From the NCBI GenBank assembly GCA_009663185.1, contig VJZX01000001.1, positions 1 to 64,000 of the forward strand: a stretch of 64,000 nt of DNA, in the 5' to 3' direction. Made by a program: the position numbers and the translations under genes. This DNA is from Isoptericola halalbus (lineage in GTDB: Bacteria > Actinomycetota > Actinomycetes > Actinomycetales > Cellulomonadaceae). Below, piece after piece: positions 1 to 8,926 of the stretch. The stretch's first letter is position 1. Each line of letters opens with the position of its first letter. The notes under the pieces were generated by a model. It was not told the DNA's origin. It ran no database searches and saw only the letters and a list, made by a program, of their open reading frames with translations.

Positions 1-372
1 GCCTCGGCGTACGCCGAGGCGACGGCGAGGCGCCTCGCCGCCCGCCGGACGATCGAGGCACTCGAGGTGTTCGACGCCCTGGGCAGCGTCGACCATGCCA
101 TCGTCACCCAGGCGAGGGCGACCGTGGCCGGATGGGAGCACCAGGCCATCGCGGAGCTTGACGAGCTCGATGCCCGCAGCGACCAGGACGCCCGGGCGCT
201 CCACGTGGAGCAGGTCCGGACGTTGACCCAGGCCGCCGCGAACCACGAGATCGACGCGCTCATCGGGAGCGGGCTGCTCCCGGCGAGGGTGCGCGGGGCG
301 TCGGCCGAGGCCGGCGAGGCGCCGGTACGGCCCGCCGACGGGCAGCCGCCACGCGCAGAGCCGATCGGCTGA
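1..372 (+). CDS. C-terminal part of an unidentified helical protein (cut by window edge)
   Basis: The reading frame is open from the first base and stops with TGA at 370-372, so this is the last 123 residues of a longer protein whose start lies outside the window. The visible part is alpha-helical and charged, with alternating Ala, Glu, Asp and Arg, and ends in a Pro/Arg-rich tail. The segment near NHEIDALIGSGLLPARV faintly resembles the regulatory helices at the C-terminus of CPA1-type sodium/proton antiporters, but no membrane helix or catalytic motif is present here. The family is therefore not assigned. It converges with the cofE gene, with about 95 bases between the stops. Confidence 0.5.
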   Translation, partial: ASAYAEATARRLAARRTIEALEVFDALGSVDHAIVTQARATVAGWEHQAIAELDELDARSDQDARALHVEQVRTLTQAAANHEIDALIGSGLLPARVRGASAEAGEAPVRPADGQPPRAEPIG

Positions 373-467
373 CGGGGGCGATCGTCAGCCGAGCCGGTCC
401 ACCGGGCCGGTGAGCGCGACCGACGTCGTGCGAGCGAATTCCGCGCGCTACCTCGCCGCGGAACGCG

Positions 468-1307
468 CTACGTCGGCGGTTCGGACTCGCGCTCGGCGAG
501 GGCGGCGGCGTAGCCGCGCGCATAGGCCTCGGCCGAGCCCTCGCGGAAGAGGTCGTCGGCGCTCGGCCGCACGAGCGTCCGCGCGCCCGGGCCGTCCCCC
601 GCGGGCCCGTCGCCCGCTAGCACGAACCGCCCGACGCCGCGCACCACCGCGATCGCCCGCCCGCTCGTCTTGCCGCGCACGAGCTCGGACGCCGCGGCGA
701 TCTCGTCGGCCACCGCTGTCACCGTCACGCTGAGCGGGCGGCCGTGCGCGTCGATGCCCCCGCGCAGGTCCTCGACGACGGCGACGCCCGCTGCGCCGAT
801 CGCGATGTCGGTGAGCCCGTCGCGCCAGGGCCGCCCGGCCGTGTCCGTGACCACCACGCCGAGCCGGTCGAGCCCGAGCCGTGCGCGCAGCGCCGCCCGG
901 AGTGCCCGGGCCGACGCATCGGGATCCTCCGGCAGGAGCAGCACCGTGCCGTCGGGGGTGTTCGACGCGTCGACTCCCGCGGCGGCCATGACCAGCCCGA
1001 GCCGGTTCTCGACGATGCGCAGCGGCGGGAGCCCACCGGGCCGCCCCCGTGTCGCGACGACGCGCACGGTCTCGTCGGCGATGGCCTGCTCCCGGTCGGC
1101 GGCCTGCACGACGCGGCCCTCGGCCTTGGACACCACCTTCGAGGTCACGACGACGACGTCGCCCTCCGCGAGCGCCTCGCCCTCCAGCAGGTCGCCCACG
1201 AGCACGGCGAGGTCGTCGCCCGGCCGTACCTCGCCGAGTCCCGCCGGGGCCCACACCTCGAGGCGCGCGTCCTCGAGAACGCGCGCACCGCCGTCGGGCA
1301 CGCTCAC
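468..1307 (-). CDS. cofE: coenzyme F420-0:L-glutamate ligase, single-domain (CofE/FbiB N-domain type)
   Basis: This 279-residue cytoplasmic protein would add glutamates to F420-0 in a GTP-dependent reaction, giving mature coenzyme F420. Family features seen include [14 protein letters not shown] (residues about 45-60), the [17 protein letters not shown] stretch, and [17 protein letters not shown] with the metal-binding region. The GTG start at 1307 overlaps the TGA of the upstream oxidoreductase as GTGA, so the two are translationally coupled. Many actinobacterial FbiB proteins carry a second nitroreductase-like domain of about 200 residues; here the protein ends after the ligase domain. The cofD/fbiA gene that often sits next to it is absent. 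Confidence 0.85.
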   Translation of the reverse strand: MSVPDGGARVLEDARLEVWAPAGLGEVRPGDDLAVLVGDLLEGEALAEGDVVVVTSKVVSKAEGRVVQAADREQAIADETVRVVATRGRPGGLPPLRIVENRLGLVMAAAGVDASNTPDGTVLLLPEDPDASARALRAALRARLGLDRLGVVVTDTAGRPWRDGLTDIAIGAAGVAVVEDLRGGIDAHGRPLSVTVTAVADEIAAASELVRGKTSGRAIAVVRGVGRFVLAGDGPAGDGPGARTLVRPSADDLFREGSAEAYARGYAAALAERESEPPT

Positions 1308-2314
1308 CGCGACAGCTTCGGCAGGACCTCGCGGCCGAAGACCTCGATCCACTCGCGCTGGTTGCGGCCCACGTTGTGCAGGTAGATGCGGTCGAAGCCG
1401 AGGTCGACGTACTTCTGGATGGCCTCGCGGTGCTTGTCCGGCTCCGAGGAGATGATCATGCGGCCCTCGAAGTCCTCGGGGCGCACCAGCTTGGCCATCT
1501 GCGCGAAGTCGTACGGCGAGCGGATGTCCGCCTTGGGGAACTTCATGCCGCCGTTGGGCCACTCGGTCATCGCGTTCTCGAGCGCCTGCTCGTCGGTCTC
1601 CGCCCAGGACATGTGCACCTGGAGCACCTTGGGCATCTGCTCGGGGTCGCGACCGGACTCCCGCGCGCCGGCGTCGAACCGGTCGAAGAGCATCGAGATC
1701 TTCTCGAGCGGCGCGCCGACGGTGATGAGGCCGTCGGCGTGCTTCCCGGCCCGCTTGGCCGTGACCGGGCCGGCGGTGGCCACCAGGATCTCCGGCGCCA
1801 CGTCCGGCATGGTCCACAGGCGGGTCGACTCCATCTTGTAGAACTGCCCCGCGTGCTTGACGTCCTTGCCGTCGATGCCGGACTGGAACAGCTTCTTGAT
1901 GATGTCGATGGCCTCGAACATGCGGTTGATGCGCTCGGGAGCCTCGGGCCAGTAGCCGGCCACGACGTGCTCGTTGAGCGCCTCGCCCGAGCCCAGGCCC
2001 AGCCAGTGCCGGCCCGGGTACATCGCGGCCAGCGTCGCCGAGGCCTGCGCGACCATCGCCGGGTGCCAGCGGAACGTGGGCGCGGTGACGCCGGGGCCGA
2101 TGTCGCCGCGCGTGCGCTCGCCCAGGGCGGTCAGCACGTTCCACACGAACGCGGCCTGCCCCTGCTGCGGGACCCACGGCTGGAAGTGGTCGGCCGCCAT
2201 GACGCCCGAGAAGCCGTGCTCCTCGGCATAGGCGGAGTAGTCGACGACGTCGGTGGGGTGGAACTGCTCGAGCATCGCGGCGTAGCCGATGGTCAGGTCA
2301 GGAGAAGCAGCCAT
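1304..2314 (-). CDS. F420-dependent LLM-class oxidoreductase (G6PDH-like family)
   Basis: This 336-residue TIM-barrel protein belongs to the bacterial luciferase-like flavin/F420 family, in the branch that includes F420-dependent glucose-6-phosphate dehydrogenase. Diagnostic stretches are ADHFQPW (residues about 41-47), [19 protein letters not shown], the [13 protein letters not shown] cofactor loop and [15 protein letters not shown]. It would transfer hydride between F420 and a substrate that the sequence does not identify; true glucose-6-phosphate specificity is not claimed. The ATG at 2312-2314 is preceded by a purine-rich site. Its stop overlaps the start of cofE, so cofactor maturation and one F420 user are made from one transcript. 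Confidence 0.85.
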   Translation of the reverse strand: MAASPDLTIGYAAMLEQFHPTDVVDYSAYAEEHGFSGVMAADHFQPWVPQQGQAAFVWNVLTALGERTRGDIGPGVTAPTFRWHPAMVAQASATLAAMYPGRHWLGLGSGEALNEHVVAGYWPEAPERINRMFEAIDIIKKLFQSGIDGKDVKHAGQFYKMESTRLWTMPDVAPEILVATAGPVTAKRAGKHADGLITVGAPLEKISMLFDRFDAGARESGRDPEQMPKVLQVHMSWAETDEQALENAMTEWPNGGMKFPKADIRSPYDFAQMAKLVRPEDFEGRMIISSEPDKHREAIQKYVDLGFDRIYLHNVGRNQREWIEVFGREVLPKLSR

Positions 2315-2357
2315 GGCCCAGACCCTACGCCCACCGCGAGCACCTCAGGCGGGCACC

Positions 2358-3263
2358 TCAGGTGAGGCTCTTGGCGAAGAAGCGCTCAGCGTACGGGTTG
2401 TCGTTGTACCGCTCGATCTCGCGGTAGCCCGCACGCTCGTACATCGCGACGGCCTCGGTGAGCGTGCCGTTGGTGTCGAGCCGTACGACGGCGTGGCCCA
2501 GCTCGCGGCAGACGCCCTCGAGATGCCGCAGCAGCCGCGAGCCCAGCCCGGCCCCGCGCCAGTCGCCGTGCACCCACATGCGCTTGATCTCCCCGACGCC
2601 GTCGCCGATCGTCTGCACCCCGCCGCACGCGACGGGCTCGCCGTCGCTCGTCGCCACGACGAAGGCGCCCGACGGCGGGCTCAGCATCTCGGCGTCGGCG
2701 GCGGACTGCACTCCGGAGTCGAAGCCGCCCGGGAACCGCCGGTCGAGCTCCGCGAAGTACTTCCCGACGGCGGCGCGCGCCGCGCGCGAGCGCGGGTCGA
2801 CCGTCTCGAGGGTGACGGTCGCCGCGCGCACGAGCAGGTCGGCCTCCGCGAGCGCCGCGGCGAGCCGGCCGCGCTGCCGCTCGGTGAGCGGGGCGAGCAG
2901 GTCTCGGGCACGCTCGTCGGACCGGCGCTCGAGGTCCTGCCAACGCATCCGACCGGCGTCGGTCAGCGCGACGACCCGACGACGGCGGTCGGCCGGGTCC
3001 TCGGCCACCGTCACGAGCCCGTCGGCCTCGAGCCGGCGCAGCAGCCGGCTGAGGTAGCCGGAGTCGAGGCCGAGCCGGGCGCGCAGGTCGCGCGTGGTAC
3101 CGGGCTCGGCACCGACCTCGAACAGCAGCCGCGCGGTGCCGAGCGGCATCCCGCTGCCGAGGAACGAGTCGTCGAGGGCGCCGATGCGCTGGGTGTAGCT
3201 GCGGTTGAACCGGCGCACGACGCAGGCGTGGGCGTCGAGCTCCTGCACGGGCGTGGCGGTCAT
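2358..3263 (-). CDS. MarR-family regulator fused to a GNAT acetyltransferase
   Basis: This is a 301-residue fusion. Residues about 5-145 form a MarR-type winged helix ([27 protein letters not shown] and a DPADRRRRVVALTDAG wing). Residues about 160-300 are a GNAT N-acetyltransferase domain with the acetyl-CoA loop in GDWRGAGLGSRLLRHLE. The open frame extends upstream, but ATG 3263 fits the MarR N-terminus and lies one base from a perfect dyad, so the longer frame is rejected. The palindrome covering its own leader suggests autoregulation and control of the divergent gene at 3421. MarR-GNAT fusions are common in actinobacteria; the acetyl acceptor is unknown. Confidence 0.9.
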   Translation of the reverse strand: MTATPVQELDAHACVVRRFNRSYTQRIGALDDSFLGSGMPLGTARLLFEVGAEPGTTRDLRARLGLDSGYLSRLLRRLEADGLVTVAEDPADRRRRVVALTDAGRMRWQDLERRSDERARDLLAPLTERQRGRLAAALAEADLLVRAATVTLETVDPRSRAARAAVGKYFAELDRRFPGGFDSGVQSAADAEMLSPPSGAFVVATSDGEPVACGGVQTIGDGVGEIKRMWVHGDWRGAGLGSRLLRHLEGVCRELGHAVVRLDTNGTLTEAVAMYERAGYREIERYNDNPYAERFFAKSLT

Positions 3264-3264
3264 A

Positions 3265-3284
3265 TCTCTGACTCTAGTCAGAGA
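3265..3284. promoter_or_regulatory. MarR-type operator, perfect inverted repeat
   Basis: The 20-base sequence has nine-base arms (TCTCTGACT and AGTCAGAGA) around a two-base centre. It begins one base upstream of the start codon of the MarR-GNAT gene. The core TGACTNNAGTCA resembles TTGAC/GTCAA-type MarR sites. Its place in the intergenic space shared with the gene at 3421 suggests it represses its own gene and possibly the divergent one. Confidence 0.75.
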
Positions 3285-3420
3285 ATCCGCCGTCGGGAAG
3301 CTGTCAGCAACCGGTGACCCCCTGGGGTCACGTGCCTCTGACAGCTCGGGCGGGCGCGGTGGATGTCCGCCCTGGGTGAACCGCCGCGCGTGCGCGCCGA
3401 CGTCGTGGTCACGGTGGAGC

Positions 3421-4143
3421 ATGACGACCATCGGATTCATCGGTAGCGGCCAGGTGGGCGGCACCCTGGCGCGGATGGCGGCCGGGGTGGGCTACGACGT
3501 CGTGGTGAGCAACAGCCGGGGGCCGGAGACGCTGACGGAGCTGGTCGAGGAGATCGGCACCCGCGCGCGTGCGGGGACCACCGAGGAAGCCGCTCGGGCC
3601 GGCGACCTCGTGGTGGTGTCAGTCCCGCTCCGTGCGCTCGGCGACCTGCCGGTCGCGGACCTGGTGGGCAAGACGGTCGTCGACACGTGCAACTACTACC
3701 CGCGGCGCGACGGCGCGATCCCCGTGCTCGACGAGGAGACCACGACGTCGTCGGAGCTCCTGGCCGCGCTGCTGCCCGGCGCGCACGTCGTCAAGGCGTT
3801 CAACAACATCGCGTACGTCCACCTGCCGATGCTCGCCCGCCCACCCGGCGACCCGGAGCGCGCGGCCCTGCCGATCGCCGGCGACGACGACACCCCCGAG
3901 GCGGCCTCGGCGAAGGCGAGCGTCGTCGAGCTCGTCGAGCGGATCGGCTTCCACGCGCACGACACCGGACCGCTCGCCGAGGGCTGGCGGTTCCAGCCCA
4001 GCACGCCCGCCTATGCGGCCCCCTACTCCCCCGACGGGCTGAGCGTCTGGCCGCCCGAGCGCGGGCGACAGGTCACGGAGGCCGAGCTGAGCGAGCTCCT
4101 CGCGTCCGCGACTCGCTCGGGCGAGACGCAGCGCCGAGCCTGA
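3421..4143 (+). CDS. NADPH-dependent F420 reductase-like / NAD(P)-binding oxidoreductase
   Basis: This 240-residue protein has an N-terminal Rossmann fold (TIGFIGSGQVGGTLARMA, GxGxxG at residues about 7-12) followed by the F420-oxidoreductase-like region, with VVVSVPLRAL, VVDTCNYYPRRDG and HVVKAFNNIAY. The family transfers hydride between NADP and F420 or related carriers; members without F420 activity also exist, so the substrate is not certain. ATG 3421 is preceded by GGTGGAGC. The gene is divergent from the MarR-GNAT gene and could share its operator. A shorter paralogue-like gene lies at 15258. Confidence 0.8.
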   Translation: MTTIGFIGSGQVGGTLARMAAGVGYDVVVSNSRGPETLTELVEEIGTRARAGTTEEAARAGDLVVVSVPLRALGDLPVADLVGKTVVDTCNYYPRRDGAIPVLDEETTTSSELLAALLPGAHVVKAFNNIAYVHLPMLARPPGDPERAALPIAGDDDTPEAASAKASVVELVERIGFHAHDTGPLAEGWRFQPSTPAYAAPYSPDGLSVWPPERGRQVTEAELSELLASATRSGETQRRA

Positions 4144-4211
4144 CGACGGGCGGGCTCAGCAGCCGGAAACCGGTGCGGGCGCGCCGTGCGTTTCTGGGAC
4201 AATGGGCGACC

Positions 4212-7004
4212 ATGAGCGACTTCCCGACCCCGCAGGCGCAGGCCGCGCCCGAGCAGACCCCCGCAGCGACCCCGACCTCCGCGCCCGTAGCCGGCGCCGA
4301 CGTCGTGCGCGCGGTGGTCCGGGAGGTACCGGACAAGGTCAGCCTCGACGGGCTCGAGCAGCGGTTCGACGAGCGCTGGAGCGCCGAGGGCACGTTTGCG
4401 TTCGACCGGACCAAGGGCCGCGAGGACATCTACTCGATCGACACGCCGCCGCCCACGGTCTCGGGCTCGCTGCACGTGGGCCACGTGTTCAGCTACACCC
4501 ACACCGACGTCGTCGCGCGCTACCAGCGCATGCGCGGCAAGGAAGTGTTCTACCCGATGGGCTGGGACGACAACGGCCTGCCCACCGAGCGCCGCGTGCA
4601 GAACTACTTCGGCGTGCGCTGCGACCCGTCGCTGCCGTACGACCCCGACTTCACGCCCCCGCACCAGGGCACCGACGGCAAGAACGTCAAGCCCGCGGAC
4701 CAGGTGCCGATCAGCCGCCGCAACTTCATCGAGCTGTGCGAGCAGCTCACGGCCGACGACGAGCGCCAGTTCGAGGAGCTGTGGCGCCGGCTCGGGCTGA
4801 GCGTCGACTGGGCCCAGACGTACCAGACGATCGACGCGACGTCGCGCGCCGCCTCGCAGCGCGCGTTCCTGCGCAACCTCGAGCGCGGCGAGGCCTACCA
4901 GGCTGAGGCGCCGGGGCTGTGGGACGTGACGTTCCAGACGGCGGTCGCGCAGGCAGAGCTCGAGGCGCGCGAGTACCCAGGCTTCTTCCACCGGGTCGCG
5001 TTCCACCGGACCGGTCCGGACGGCGCGGCGGGCGAGCCGGTCTACATCGAGACCACGCGCCCGGAGCTCATCCCGGCCGTGGTGGCGCTCATCGCGCACC
5101 CGGACGACGAGCGGTACCAGCCGCTGTTCGGCACCACGGTGACGTCCCCGCTGTTCGGGGTCGAGGTGCCGGTGCTGCCGCACCCGGCCGCGGCGATGGA
5201 CAAGGGCGCGGGCATCGCCATGTGCTGCACGTTCGGCGACCTGACCGACGTCCAGTGGTGGCGCGAGCTGCAGCTGCCGACCCGCTCGATCATCCAGCGC
5301 GACGGGCGTCTGGCACGCGAGACGCCGGAGTGGATCGCCGGCGGCCGGGGCGAGCTCCTCTACGCCGACGAGCTCGCCGGCAAGACGTCGTTCTCGGCGC
5401 GCACCGCCGTCGTCGACGCGCTGCGCATCTCTGGCGACCTCGACGGCGAACCGGTGGCGACCAAGCGCATGACGAACTTCTACGAGAAGGGCGACAAGCC
5501 CCTCGAGATCGTCACCTCCCGCCAGTGGTACATCCGCAACGGCGGGCGCGACTGGGACCAGCGCGACCTCAAGGGCGAGCTGCTCCAGCGCGGCAAGGAG
5601 CTCGACTTCCACCCCGACTTCATGCGGGTCCGGTACGAGAACTGGGTCAACGGCCTCAACGGCGACTGGCTCATCAGCCGCCAGCGGTTCTTCGGCGTGG
5701 CGATCCCGCTGTGGTACCGCGTGGACGAGGCCGGGGAGATCGTCCACCACCAGCCGATCGTGCCGACCGAGGCCGAGCTGCCCGTGGACCCGACGTCGCA
5801 GGCTCCGGCCGGGTACACCGAGGACCAGCGCGGCAAGCCGGGCGGCTTCGTCGGCGACGCCGACGTCATGGACACGTGGGCGACGTCGTCGCTGTCGCCC
5901 CTCATCGTGTCGGGCTGGGAGCGCGACGCGGACCTGTTCTCGCGCGTGTACCCGATGGACCTGCGCCCGCAGGGCCAGGACATCATCCGCACCTGGCTGT
6001 TCTCGTCGGTGGTCCGCTCGCACCTCGAGTGCGACGTCCTGCCGTGGAAGCACGCCGCGATCAGCGGCTGGATCCTCGACCCGGACCGCAAGAAGATGTC
6101 CAAGTCCAAGGGCAACGTCGTCACGCCCATGGGTCTGCTGGAGGAGCACGGCGCCGACGCGGTCCGGTACTGGGCCGCCGCGGCCCGCCTGGGCACGGAC
6201 GCCGCGTTCGAGGTCGGCCAGATGAAGATCGGCCGCCGCCTGGCGATCAAGGTGCTCAACGCCTCGAAGTTCGCGCTCACGTTCGGCGTGGACCCCCAGA
6301 CCGGCATGGGCGAGATCGTGCTCGACCCTGCCACGGTGACCGTCGACCTCGACCGCGCGATGCTCGCCGGGCTGGCGTCCGTCGTCGAGCAGTCGACGGC
6401 CGCCTTCGTCGCGTACGACCACACGCGCGCGCTGGAGATCACCGAGACGTTCTTCTGGACGTTCTGCGACGACTATCTCGAGCTCGTCAAGGACCGCGCG
6501 TACGGGGCGGGTGCGTCCGCCGCGGACCTGACCGCGGAGACCGTCTCCGCGCGGACCGCTCTGGCGCTCGCGCTCGACACGATGCTGCGCCTGCTCGCGC
6601 CGTTCATCCCGTTCGCCACGGAGGAGGTCTGGTCGTGGTGGCGCGGTGGCTCGGTGCACCGCGCGCCGTGGCCGACGGCCGACGCGCTGCGGGCCGCCGC
6701 GGGCGATGCCGACCCGGTCCACCTGACCGCGGCCGGGCACGCGCTCGCCGCGCTGCGCAAGATCAAGTCCGAGGCCAAGGTCTCGATGCGCACGCCGATC
6801 CTCTCGGCGTCCGTGGCGGTGCCGGCCGCGCTGCTGGAGGGCGTGCGGTCCTCGCTCGGTGACGTTCGCGGCGCCGGGCGCGCAGAGGGACCGATCGAGC
6901 TGATCGAGGCCGCCGAGGGCCAGGGCAACCCGGACGTCCAGGGCGGCATCGTCGTGACCGCGTCGGAGCTCGGCGAGCCCCCTGCCAAGACGCCGAGGGC
7001 CTGA
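4212..7004 (+). CDS. valS: valyl-tRNA synthetase
   Basis: This 930-residue class I aminoacyl-tRNA synthetase charges tRNA-Val. The HIGH signature is HVGH in SGSLHVGHVFSYTHTD (residues about 85-100), and the KMSKS loop is KKMSKSKGNVVTP near residue 625. The N-terminus carries about 30 extra Ala/Pro/Thr-rich residues before the conserved core starts. The frame is open upstream of 4212, but ATG 4212 is the first position followed by family-like sequence. The closely following hairpin at 7021-7056 is the likely 3' end of the transcript. The gene stands alone; folC, the frequent neighbour of valS, is not present. Confidence 0.97.
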   Translation: MSDFPTPQAQAAPEQTPAATPTSAPVAGADVVRAVVREVPDKVSLDGLEQRFDERWSAEGTFAFDRTKGREDIYSIDTPPPTVSGSLHVGHVFSYTHTDVVARYQRMRGKEVFYPMGWDDNGLPTERRVQNYFGVRCDPSLPYDPDFTPPHQGTDGKNVKPADQVPISRRNFIELCEQLTADDERQFEELWRRLGLSVDWAQTYQTIDATSRAASQRAFLRNLERGEAYQAEAPGLWDVTFQTAVAQAELEAREYPGFFHRVAFHRTGPDGAAGEPVYIETTRPELIPAVVALIAHPDDERYQPLFGTTVTSPLFGVEVPVLPHPAAAMDKGAGIAMCCTFGDLTDVQWWRELQLPTRSIIQRDGRLARETPEWIAGGRGELLYADELAGKTSFSARTAVVDALRISGDLDGEPVATKRMTNFYEKGDKPLEIVTSRQWYIRNGGRDWDQRDLKGELLQRGKELDFHPDFMRVRYENWVNGLNGDWLISRQRFFGVAIPLWYRVDEAGEIVHHQPIVPTEAELPVDPTSQAPAGYTEDQRGKPGGFVGDADVMDTWATSSLSPLIVSGWERDADLFSRVYPMDLRPQGQDIIRTWLFSSVVRSHLECDVLPWKHAAISGWILDPDRKKMSKSKGNVVTPMGLLEEHGADAVRYWAAAARLGTDAAFEVGQMKIGRRLAIKVLNASKFALTFGVDPQTGMGEIVLDPATVTVDLDRAMLAGLASVVEQSTAAFVAYDHTRALEITETFFWTFCDDYLELVKDRAYGAGASAADLTAETVSARTALALALDTMLRLLAPFIPFATEEVWSWWRGGSVHRAPWPTADALRAAAGDADPVHLTAAGHALAALRKIKSEAKVSMRTPILSASVAVPAALLEGVRSSLGDVRGAGRAEGPIELIEAAEGQGNPDVQGGIVVTASELGEPPAKTPRA

Positions 7005-7008
7005 GCGC

Positions 7009-7088
7009 CGAGGTAGAAGAGAATCCGGCGAGGTAGCGTTCTACCTCGCCGGATTCGCTTCTACCTCGCCGAGCGCGGTTCTACCTCG
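7009..7088. repeat. 20-base-period repeat array between convergent genes
   Basis: The ten-mer TTCTACCTCG occurs three times at exact 20-base spacing (7039, 7059, 7079). Its complement occurs at 7009-7018, and eight of ten bases of it at 7029-7036, also 20 bases apart. The last copy contains the stop codon of the minus-strand gene. The array can fold in more than one way and probably serves as a two-way terminator, but its regularity is unusual. Confidence 0.8.
7021..7056. terminator. perfect 16-bp hairpin, bidirectional terminator
   Basis: GAATCCGGCGAGGTAG and its exact complement flank the four-base loop CGTT. It starts 16 bases after the valS stop and 25 bases downstream of the stop of the opposing gene at 7081. 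There is no long T run, as is usual in high-GC genomes. Confidence 0.75.
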
Positions 7089-8334
7089 GCGAGGCGAGGC
7101 GCACGTCGTCGCCGCTCATCGTCGCGGCAACTTCCTTCGGCGTGCCGTTGTCGGTCCAGCGCAGCGTGGCGCCGACGCCCTCGATGAGCTCCACGGAGCC
7201 CTCGGGCGCGAACGTCAGCCCGGCGTCCTGCGCGATCGCGGCTCGCATGAGCGCCGACGTGGCCGGCAGCTCCTCGATCCCCTCGGTCACGCCGAGCGCC
7301 ACGAGCTCGGCCCGCGTGGCGGCGATCTGCATCGGGTCGGGCCCGATCCACAGGCGCCGTCCGTTCAGCATGCCGCCGAAGTCCGACCTGCTCGCCTCGC
7401 CGCTGCTCCAGGCGGCGAGCAGACGGGCGGCATCATCGGCGAGCTGCTCGGCGAGCACGAGGTCCTTGACCTGACCGCGCGCGAGCACCTGCGCGACATC
7501 GTCGATCGACGTCACCGCGCCCTCTTCGCGGCCGAGCTCCATGCGCAGCTCCGCGAGCACCTGCTCACGACGACGCTCGCGGAAGGAGTCGAGCGCATCC
7601 TCGACGTGGCCCGCGAACGCCTCCTCGTGCACACCGAGGCCTCGCCCGCCGCCCTGCACCTCGACCGTGACCCGGGAGGCGTCCTGGCCCAGCTCTTCCT
7701 TGACGAGGTTGACCAGGCGCACGTCGCCGGTCAGCAGCACGATCTCGGGACGGTCGGCGGCGACCCGGCGGTCGATCTCGGCCGCGTACGCCTCGGCGTT
7801 GCGCTCCCACGAGTCCTCGACGCGCGACTCGATCGTGGCGCGCTTGGTCCGGGTCGACGAGGTCTTGGACACCTCGTCGTGCGGGGCCTCGACCGTCTCC
7901 TTCTCCCCCTTGACACCGGTGCCGTGAGGCCCGACGGGCCAGACGTCCGCCCCGTGCCGGTCGACCGCGACGCAGATCGCGTCGACGGCCTCGTCGGCCG
8001 CTCGGGCCGCCTGCAGGAGGGCGGGCACGTGATGCCACAGGGCCGTCGCGACGGACGGCGGGTTCCGCAGCACGCGGTCCACGAGGACGCCGCTGTCGTC
8101 GGCGATGAGCACCCGCCCGTGCGGCCCGGAGACCCAGGTCGGCCGGGCCGCCGCGGCGTCGAGCGGGTCAAGCACACTCTGAGGCGCGCCCTGATGGTGC
8201 AGAGAACGTCGAACCGACTTCCAGCGGTTCACGACGTCCTTGTCGCCGGCCTCGGCCGAGCGCGTCGCGTCAAGGTAGACGGTCGCGAACGGGCCGGGGT
8301 GTCCGACGAGGGGCTTGAGCCAGTCGATCTTCAT
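7081..8334 (-). CDS. Rv2629-like bacterial Vms1/eRF1 (baeRF) family protein
   Basis: This 417-residue cytoplasmic protein looks like the mycobacterial Rv2629 group, which belongs to the archaeo-eukaryotic release-factor-like (Vms1/eRF1) superfamily. Visible features are the N-terminal MKIDWLKPLVGHPGPFATVYLDATRS segment, a middle domain with EIVLLTGDVRLVNLVKEEL, and a C-terminal L7Ae-like part with ELVALGVTEGIEELPATSALM. The family is thought to act on the ribosome or on peptidyl-tRNA under stress; that role is inferred from family membership only. ATG 8334 follows AAGGGG with good spacing and starts at the conserved MK, so the upstream in-frame Met is rejected. Confidence 0.75.
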   Translation of the reverse strand: MKIDWLKPLVGHPGPFATVYLDATRSAEAGDKDVVNRWKSVRRSLHHQGAPQSVLDPLDAAAARPTWVSGPHGRVLIADDSGVLVDRVLRNPPSVATALWHHVPALLQAARAADEAVDAICVAVDRHGADVWPVGPHGTGVKGEKETVEAPHDEVSKTSSTRTKRATIESRVEDSWERNAEAYAAEIDRRVAADRPEIVLLTGDVRLVNLVKEELGQDASRVTVEVQGGGRGLGVHEEAFAGHVEDALDSFRERRREQVLAELRMELGREEGAVTSIDDVAQVLARGQVKDLVLAEQLADDAARLLAAWSSGEASRSDFGGMLNGRRLWIGPDPMQIAATRAELVALGVTEGIEELPATSALMRAAIAQDAGLTFAPEGSVELIEGVGATLRWTDNGTPKEVAATMSGDDVRLASPR

Positions 8335-8483
8335 GGGGAGTCCCCTTCGGGTCCGTCGGCTGTGCAGTCCAGCGTGCGACGGATCGGGCCTCCCCGCCAC
8401 CCCTGCACGACGATCGCGCCGAGAGCGAAACGACCCGCCGAGGATGCTGCCGCGCTACGCGCGTTTCAGATCTCCGAGTCTCT
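8335..8483. other. intergenic spacer, no gene seen
   Basis: This 149-base spacer separates two minus-strand genes and should hold the promoter of the gene ending at 7081. Apart from an eleven-base dyad CTCTTCAAGAG near 8479, just past the chorismate mutase stop, no clear element is seen. Confidence 0.5.
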
Positions 8484-8861
8484 TCAAGAGTAGGTGTCCA
8501 GGGGCGGCAGCTCGCCCTGACGTCGGCCCGCGGCGTGCTCGTCAGCGATGCGCTCGTGGTGCCGGATCACCTCGGAGACGATGAACTCGCGGAACTGCTC
8601 GGCGAAGCCGGGGTCGAGCCCGGCGCCGAGCGCGATGCTCTTGAGGCGCTCGATCTGCTGGCGGTCACGCTGGGGATCGGCGGGCGGCAGGCCGCCCTGC
8701 GCCTTGAGCTCGCCCACACGCTGCGTCGTCTTGAACCGTTCGGCGAGAAGATGCACGAGTGCGGCGTCGATGTTGTCGATCGTGCTGCGCAGCGCGAGGA
8801 TCTCGGCGGGCATCGGCCGCCCGCTCTCCGGGACGGGTGCCTCGTCGTAGGGCTCAGCCAT
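8484..8861 (-). CDS. chorismate mutase, AroQ class
   Basis: This 125-residue all-helical enzyme would convert chorismate to prephenate in phenylalanine and tyrosine synthesis. The first helix carries ALRSTIDNIDAALVHLLAERF (residues about 24-44) with the catalytic Arg, followed by the active-site Lys in VGELKAQ and the DPQRDRQQIERLKSIA turn. There is no secretion signal, no DAHP synthase and no prephenate dehydratase domain. It resembles the small cytosolic mutases of actinobacteria that depend on DAHP synthase for full activity. It ends 65 bases upstream of nothing else in its direction except the Rv2629-like gene. Confidence 0.9.
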   Translation of the reverse strand: MAEPYDEAPVPESGRPMPAEILALRSTIDNIDAALVHLLAERFKTTQRVGELKAQGGLPPADPQRDRQQIERLKSIALGAGLDPGFAEQFREFIVSEVIRHHERIADEHAAGRRQGELPPLDTYS

Positions 8862-8926
8862 GCCCCGATCCTACGGTCCGCGAGCCGGTGCCCCAGGCCA
8901 CGTCCGCCCAGGGTGCGGACGCCGGG

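Noticed and set aside
4023-6740. Very long minus-strand open frame opposite valS
   Set aside because: The product is Arg/Val/His-rich noise typical of the mirror frame of a high-GC gene; valS is unambiguous.
7009-7088. A CRISPR-like array
   Set aside because: The repeats are only ten bases with ten-base spacers of related sequence, and there are no cas genes. No CRISPR array was seen anywhere in the window.
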